NCBI RefSeq assembly: GCF_001625215.2
Contig: NC_030381.2
Location: 52,873,214 to 52,937,213 of the forward strand
Origin: Daucus carota subsp. sativus
Taxonomy: Eukaryota; Streptophyta; Magnoliopsida; Apiales; Apiaceae
DNA: 64,000 nt
Reading direction: 5' to 3'
A program made the translations under genes and the position numbers. Shown in pieces: positions 57,601-64,000 of the stretch. How positions within the stretch are numbered: the first letter of the stretch is position 1; every line of letters starts with the position of its first letter. The notes beneath the pieces are model-generated. The model ran no database searches. It was not told the DNA's origin and worked only from the letters and a program-made list of their open reading frames with translations.

Positions 57601-60600
57601 CTACTTTTCTCCACTACTTACTTTATACATTAAATATCAAGCGGTCCCACTGCTATCCTCACTTTTCTTACCTTTTCACCATTACTTTACTTACTTTCTT
57701 AACCTCCTTGCCCAACCTAAATGTTAACATTTGGGTGGGATGGAGGAAGTAACATATAACAAATATGAATTTATCGACCTTGTCTTGTTGTCAAAGAAGC
57801 TGGCTCATTTCAGTCCAAAATTAAGCGCACATGTATGCAATTACCTCCAACAAACTGTGTCCATGTAACATCACTCCGTATTTTCTTGAGCAAAGCTACG
57901 GTAAATTGCAGCTGTTAGTTCAAAAGGCTGTAGCATTTATTTCCTCCTTGGATAAATTTAAATAACCATTGATTGCCGTCCTCCTTTGAGCAACTATTAT
58001 TGCCTCTATGCATATTAGGCTCTCTTTGCTTAGAGAAAAGAAAATCAAATTTGTCATTGCTTTTGGAAGAAGTATTATCTTCTTGTGATTGAGCACGTAG
58101 ATATTTTATTAGAAGTGTGTAGAGTAAAAGTTAACTGTCAAAGCTCATTGTTTCCATCTCTAGATGTATGCATGTATATATGACACATATGTGTCCAGCA
58201 ATTGTTTTTATCTGTGAAAATTTGAAATTTGATTTACATTGATATAATTCTTAATGAGAATTATGATACAATTTGCAATGTTTATTTTGCAAATGTATTA
58301 TTTTATAATTTTGTAGAGTATCTGCTTATCTGGTAACCTCTACCAGAATAATTAGTTTTGTCTCTACGAAATGTGATACTTAAATGCAGGCACTCCTGCT
58401 ATGCCCATAACTCATTGTCTAATTATATCTTATATGGATTTTGCTAGTGGTTTCTTGCAAAGACTAATCCTCTTGTGTATTTACATGGGAATTGGAATTT
58501 AATGTCAATGTTAGTATTACAATGACTCAGTTCTTTTAATAATCTTTTTATTTTGTATGGGCTGGCAGGTTCATATGGTGAGGTTTTTCGTGCGGAATGG
58601 AACAGCACCGTAAGTTAAAATCCTTATTTATTTATTTTTTTATTTAAGCTCTGATCCTGATCAGGAGTTCCCTTTATAATGCATGATCTCCTTATTAGTT
58701 TCACATTGTCCATTATCCAACATGTTGGCAGAAACCGTAAGAACTTGATGGGAAAAACATGCGCGCGCGTGTGTGTGTGCGCACATTTTTGCCCTTAGAT
58801 TTTTTTTGCAAAAGCTGATTGAACAGTTCTATTTTTTGGCTCTTTCGAAATATTAAATTTGCCCATCTTAAACATGATTACATGATAATTTGTGCCTGCA
58901 AAATCGTTATTGCACTGCCAGTGAGTTTTGCGATAGCATTTCTAAAAATATTTGATTTCTGATGTTGATCAAATAATTGACTGTGCTCTTCTAACAATAT
59001 ATGTGTCAGTTGTTAATCTGTATTTCTAGCAAGGACACCATATCTCATTAATCAATACTTTGGTATGGTCTGACAGGAAGTTGCTGTGAAGAGATTTATG
59101 AACCAGGATATCTCAGGCGATGCACTTGATCAATTTAAATGTGAAGTAAGTTATATATTTATCTTGCATTTGATTGAACGCTGGTTACGTATGTATCTTA
59201 ATTAACCTTTTAATGTTTTGCCTATTGCAGGTTGAAATTATGTTGAGACTGAGACATCCTAACGTGGTTCTCTTCATGGGAGCAGTTACTCGCCCCCCAA
59301 ATCTGTCTATACTTACGGAGTTTTTACCAAGGTTGATCTCTTTCTCCCTTGTTTATACTAGACGATCTTTACCGGGATTTGTGTGCGCCACACACTCACA
59401 CACACACGCACCAGTTCCAAGGCACACAACATTTCAACCTGCATAAGAGATATAGATTGAAAGAGTACTTTTTTTAAATATGTCATACTAAAATTACAAC
59501 TGTTACTGAAAATAAGATTAATACAGAAAATGAAAGGGTGACCAAGGAAAAAAGACCCTTGTCTTTAGTATTGCACAGGGGTCGTATTCTATGTCCTTTA
59601 TAAATAATGGGCAACTTGACTACACTTATCAGGTGTGAAGTTATATGATAAAAAATAGTCGCGCTCGCATTTTTTTTTTGGAGGGAGTATAGGCGAAGGA
59701 AAGGGAGGCTATTATATTCTGTTAACAATGCAACTGGCACCCTCTCTACTCCCCATAATATGATATTAACTAAACGGTTTGTCTAGTGCGTGCCCATGGG
59801 CACATGCTAAGAATTAAATTTTATGCATTTAGCTCATTTTGATTGGTGTGGTGGTTGTATATGCAGGGGGGGCAACCATTATTAAGAAGTAGGAGCCAAT
59901 CAAAATGAGTTGAATACATAGAATTTGGTGCTTAGGATGTGCCCATGGGCACATCATAGAAAAACTGTTAATTAAAACATTGCACATAGTTTTTCGCAAT
60001 GAACAAAAAATGCTTGTGTTCTGAGCCATGGTCCTGATTACAGAGAGCTATGTAATAGTCATCAGTTCTCTTACCTGCTGTTCAAGTTTCTCGTAGTGCT
60101 GTTAGAATGGTGATATACTGAAAATGTTCAATCACTAGGTATTTTAATAAATAAAGGCTTCCATGTAGATTTATACTGGATTTTGTGCAGGGGAAGTTTG
60201 TTTAAGCTGCTGCATCGTCCAAACATCCAACTTGATGAGAAGAGGCGATTGCGAATGGCTCTTGATGTGGTAAGAGTTGGATACAATGTTTCCACTTGAT
60301 TTCTGCAATTTATTTCGATTGTATCTTATTAAATCTGTTTTAATTTTTTGCAGGCTAAGGGAATGAATTACTTGCATACAAGCAATCCTATGATTGTACA
60401 TCGAGATCTGAAAACTCTGAATCTCCTTGTTGATAAAAATTGGGTTGTTAAGGTTAGTTTGGTATTGGCCTTCAAGTCCTCATATATTACAAAGGAAATC
60501 GGAAATCCATTTTTTCTTTGCTTGAAGAACTCAGAATATTATGATTTTCTGCTGAAACTTATATTTAATTGTTAATGTCTACAGGTTTGTGATTTTGGGA

Positions 60601-61189
60601 TGTCACGGTTGTTGCACCACACGTTTTTATCTTCTACGTCGACTGCGGGAACGGTAAGGCTTTGGGATACTAAAGGTGTTATTTGTCAGTTAATTAGGTT
60701 TATGTTCTATCTACCCTATTTTCGTCTATTTTGTGTTCATTCCTTAAGTTCTGTTTTCCTTGCACCCTAGCGAGGGTGGTAAAAAGTCACAGGGGTAAAG
60801 TGGGAGCTTTTCTATAATTCTTAGAGCATTACATGTACTGATAGATTGTATATGCAGCCTGAATGGATGGCTCCTGAGGTTCTAAGGAATGAATTATCCA
60901 ATGAGAAGTAAGTTCATGCTTCGTATACCTTGAAGATCTTTGTAGGGGTTTAGTAACACTTTTGACGATTTTGTTTCGGACTTGCTGAGAGTATATTGGA
61001 TTCTTTTTGTAGGTGTGATGTATACAGCTTTGGGGTGATATTGTGGGAGTTGGCAACTTTGCGTGTGCCATGGAACGAGATGAACTCTATGCAGGTTGTT
61101 GGAGCTGTTGGATTTCAACATAGACATCTGGATGTACCAGACTGGGTTGATCCCTTGGTAACAGAGCTAATACTTGAGTGCTGGAATCC
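51609..61189 (+). CDS. EDR1-like: EDR1-like Raf-type MAPKKK, 12 exons seen, 3' end outside the window
   Basis: Exons: 51609-51968, 52624-53064, 53916-54019, 54889-55997, 58569-58609, 59077-59145, 59231-59331, 60191-60269, 60354-60452, 60585-60653, 60858-60907, 61013-61189. All borders are GT-AG and frames join, giving 899 residues plus two bases. The ATG at 51609 starts [17 protein letters not shown], like EDR1 (MKHIFKKLHRGG). Residues about 125-315 are the EDR1 domain ([53 protein letters not shown]). The kinase domain has the Gly-rich loop IGIGSYGEVF (668-677), Lys690 in VAVKRF, HRDLKT (784-789), DFG (804-806), [15 protein letters not shown] and [16 protein letters not shown]. Arabidopsis EDR1 (933 residues) restrains defence, cell death and ethylene-induced senescence. 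The final exon (about 35 residues) was not found. Leu790 replaces the usual Pro of HRDLKTPN. Confidence 0.92.
57116..57749. mobile_element. Stowaway-like MITE in kinase intron 4
   Basis: Ends CTCCCTCCTTCTCAACCATT and TGGGTGGGATGGAGGAAG with flanking TA. It is a relative of 40041-40344 and is interrupted by the element at 57195-57557. It sits in the 2.57-kb intron 55998-58568. Confidence 0.75.
57195..57557. mobile_element. Tourist-like (PIF/Harbinger) MITE nested in a MITE
   Basis: Ends GGTGCTGTTTGGGATTGCTG and (from the right) GGGTCTGTTTGGGGGTGCTG, with a TAA target duplication at 57192-57194 and 57558-57560. The interior has gcagcttttgctgaaaagc-type mirrored repeats. Confidence 0.8.
59786..59966. 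mobile_element. MITE in kinase intron 7, palindromic ends
   Basis: Left end gtgcccatgggcacatgctaa and right end gatgtgcccatgggcacatc; each end is itself a palindrome around CCATGG. It is a relative of 10485-10665. The intron is 59332-60190. Confidence 0.7.
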
Positions 61190-61313
61190 GTAAGTTTATA
61201 ATCTTGCTTTCTATTCTGGTCTTTCAATGGTGGATAACTGGGTAATGACATTTTGTTTCAATTACTGATATTTAGTGAACTTCAGTTTTCATAAAATATA
61301 TTAAAACTTAATC

Positions 61314-61439
61314 ATTAGCCTACAAACTACTAGAACCAGTCTCTAACCAATTTTTAATTACTATTTGTAACTACAAAAATCACTCGTTTGTACATCACAA
61401 ATCACTTTTATATATATAACATATCTCAAAAACGAATCT

Positions 61440-61482
<43 letters not shown>

Positions 61483-61959
61483 ACGTATATGATCATAATC
61501 TTCACCCATACTGAAATAATAGACCTGCCGCCATTACCAACACCTTTTATGACTTGCTCCAATAGAAACCAAATTAGCCTACAAACTACTAGAACCAGTC
61601 TCTAACCAATTTTTAATCACTATTTTTAACTACAAAAATCACTCGTTTGTACATCACAAATCACTTTCTTATATATAACATATCTCAAATACGAATCTAT
61701 ACATACATATATATACCACGTATATGATCATCATCTTCACCCATACTGAAATAATAGACCTGCCGCCATTACCAACACCTTTTATGACTTGCTCCAATAG
61801 AAACCAAATTAGCCTACAAACTACTAGAACCAGTCTCTAACCAATTTTTAATCACTATTTTTAACTACAAAAATCACTCGTTTGTACATCACAAATCACT
61901 TTCTTATATATAACATATCTCAAATATGAATCTATACATACATATATATACCACGTATA
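61314..61959. repeat. Minisatellite of 235-259 bp units, interrupted
   Basis: Units start at attagcctacaaactac at 61314, 61573 and 61808. The first unit is longer because of a (TA)n run (about 61453-61482). The third unit breaks at 61959 and resumes after the hAT-like element, at 63918, up to the window end. It most likely lies in the last intron of the kinase gene, since the exon encoding the end of the kinase domain has not appeared. Confidence 0.9.
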
Positions 61960-63917
61960 CATAGTTACACGGATCGCGGATCGATCCGGTACGCGGTACG
62001 AGTTCGGGTACGTGGGACGTTACTTTGGACGAATCGGGTACGAAGAGCCGTGAATCGGGTTCGCGGGTCGAATCAAGGATCCCGTGCAAAATATTTTTTA
62101 TTAGATAATTTAAAATTATATTTTTTATTTATTGAGAATGTTACGAGAATATCAATAAAATATTTATGCAAAGATTGACAATGAATTAAAACTAATATTT
62201 TTATAAATATTATAATTTGAAGTTAATCTAAATTGGATAAGAATCAACACTGTCATTATAAGTTGACTTTAATAGATTGTTTTAATAAAAATTATGCTAG
62301 TTGATGTTTTTCTTTTTTATTCAAATTGGTATAAAAATGATAATTTTTTATTTTTAAATGTTATTCAATAATTAAAATTTAAATATAAATATAATTTCTT
62401 TTTTACAAACTAAATAAACTAAATAAAATCGATTAAAATTAAAATAGATATACGTTACATAGTTGATGTTGCGTGAATAAGACTAATAGAAAGAGAAAAA
62501 ACAAGAGTACTGACTGTCCAGTTGTCTAATATGTGTTGACTGTATTGACTTTCATATTAATATCCACCATCCACGTGTTCCTCGGTTTCTCTGTGACGCC
62601 CCCCTTCCTGCCAATACTCGAGTTCCCAACTCACACCAACAAGCTTCAACCCATAATTCACACAATTAGTATCACCAATTTAAATCAACAACCACTCCAA
62701 TTTTTAGGACATTCTAACTTTAATTCTTGAAAGATTGATTCCATTATAAAAGGGTTGATTTACGAGTGTATACTACAGCCATTTAGTTCTCCATTTTCAT
62801 GCTTAATATATTGTACTACTGGTGGGCACCAATTGAACATTACAATTATGTAAGTTATGAATTTAATTCTTTTAATCACCACTATAGAGCAAAATAAGAA
62901 TTAAATACCTTAATAATGGAAACTTGCACACTCAGAATCTTTCTTCCTTTTTCTACCGTAAGTCTTCCAACCCCCTGTCTCAACTCAATGATTTACTGAC
63001 CATCCTTTATTTCTTACATTTATCAGCTTTATATACTACTTCACTAATCATCATTAAGTGCTAATAATCTCTTAATTTTATTATTTATTTATTGAACTTT
63101 GCTTGGCCACCAAGCATTCGACTTGGGCTCCAAGTCTAATACTTGGGCCCCAAGTTCCGCCACGTCAATAATAAAACAAATTCCGCTCGGCTCGGTTATT
63201 CTCGTATCGGTTTTTAACTAATTGCAAATTAAATATTGTACAAAATAATTAAATAAATATATTATTAACTATTTTAATATTTTCTGGCCAATCCCCAAAC
63301 TTATAAAATAACGATAACAAAATGATCATCTCAGCTCAAACGTAATATTTATTCACGAGTCGGTAAATAAATATCCGTGTCTACTATAATTTCTGTATAA
63401 ACGTAACTCTCGGGTTAACGTACATATTTAAATAAAAAGATTGGCGCACACCAACTAATATAATACGTTTTCTAGAATTCTCACAGTTACGATATTTTTA
63501 GTTAATACTACTCGCATTAAATGCAAGACTAATAAAATAGTATTTTCGCACAATATATATTTTTAATTAAATAACAATATTTTTTACGCACTTGTAATTT
63601 CACGGGTGTTACATTCTCCCCACTTCATCTTCTCCCTGCTTCATCTTCTTCACCACACATCCTCTTCTGTCATGCTGCAATTTACATACATATATCCACA
63701 TAAATATATATATATATATATATCACAGGTCATGTAACCCATCTTTATCTTCTTCCTTTCTTCCTCGTTTTATAGTCGCCGGTAAGTAAAAAGGATTCGC
63801 CGGAAATGACGAACTGGAACGCGATCCCGAGCATTCCGGGTCGACTTCGACCCGCGTTTCGGAACGCGCGTACCAGTTCGCGGATCCCTAGGTTGACCCG
63901 CGAACCGGGTAACTATG
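61960..63917. mobile_element. hAT-like non-autonomous element, 1958 bp
   Basis: Ends CATAGTTACACGGATCGCGG and (from the right) CATAGTTACCCGGTTCGCGG, flanked by a perfect 8-bp duplication cacgtata (61952-61959 and 63918-63925). The terminal 100-150 bp are GC-rich (ggtacgcg, cggatcc modules), while the centre is AT-rich with no transposase frame. The interior (62560-63790) includes short Pro/Ser-coding frames without domains, possibly captured DNA. Confidence 0.85.
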
Positions 63918-64000
63918 CACGTATATGATCATCATTTTCACCCATACTGAAATAATAGACCTGCCGCCATTACCAACACCTTTTATGACTTGCTGCCATC
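63918..64000. repeat. Resumed third minisatellite unit, cut by the window end
   Basis: Begins cacgtatatgatcatc and continues ctgccgccattaccaacacc as in the first two units, so the array continues past the window. Confidence 0.85.

Noticed and set aside
61314-61959. Regular repeats that could suggest a CRISPR-like array
   Set aside because: Units are 235-259 bp and uniform throughout with no variable spacers, in a plant nuclear gene; it is a minisatellite.

Overview
This is nuclear DNA from a flowering plant, almost certainly a eudicot. The sequence is AT-rich, most genes carry GT-AG introns, every protein is of a plant family, and the spacers are packed with small non-autonomous DNA transposons (Stowaway, Tourist, hAT, Mutator and Helitron types). 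Nothing bacterial or organellar is seen. I cannot name the species; an asterid would fit but is not proven.

Positions 1-20680 hold a local array of EXO70 (exocyst subunit) loci, called A to H here: A (1-174, + strand, 3' end only), B (1839-3500, +), C (3989-5758, -), D (6410-8842, -), E (12498-14009, +, N-terminally shortened), F (15414-17141, +, two frameshifts), G (17918-19843, +) and H (20130-20680, +, a relic with promoter and last codons but no body). They are intronless, like most plant EXO70 genes. The outstanding gene is D, an uninterrupted 810-residue reading frame that joins a BPM/SPOP-type MATH domain to an EXO70 body. G shares D's promoter and N-terminal leader but has no MATH domain, so a fused and an unfused form sit about 9 kb apart. 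All loci with a visible N-terminus appear to lack the usual EXO70 N-terminal exocyst-core helix. This looks like a fast-evolving, non-canonical EXO70 cluster, possibly linked to immunity or cell-type-specific secretion (inference).

Positions 20680-64000 hold ordinary single genes in repeat-rich spacers: a DUF4408/DUF761 membrane-anchored protein (22178-23056, -); about 11 kb of transposon-rich spacer with a Helitron and hAT-type elements; an IRT3/ZIP4-type zinc transporter (34896-36697, +, two exons) with two exact zinc-deficiency response elements upstream; an unrecognised acidic 174-residue protein (41106-41630, +); a B-class LLM-domain GATA factor of the GNC/GNL kind (47748-49169, +, three exons) whose start codon lies 23 bases after a 251-bp MITE; and an EDR1-like Raf-type MAPKKK (51609 to beyond 61189, +, 12 exons seen). 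The kinase's last exon lies beyond the window, past a minisatellite that is itself split by a 1.96-kb hAT-like element.

Exon borders were read by eye from frame continuity and GT-AG sites. Transposon classes rest on visible terminal repeats and target duplications, not on database matches.
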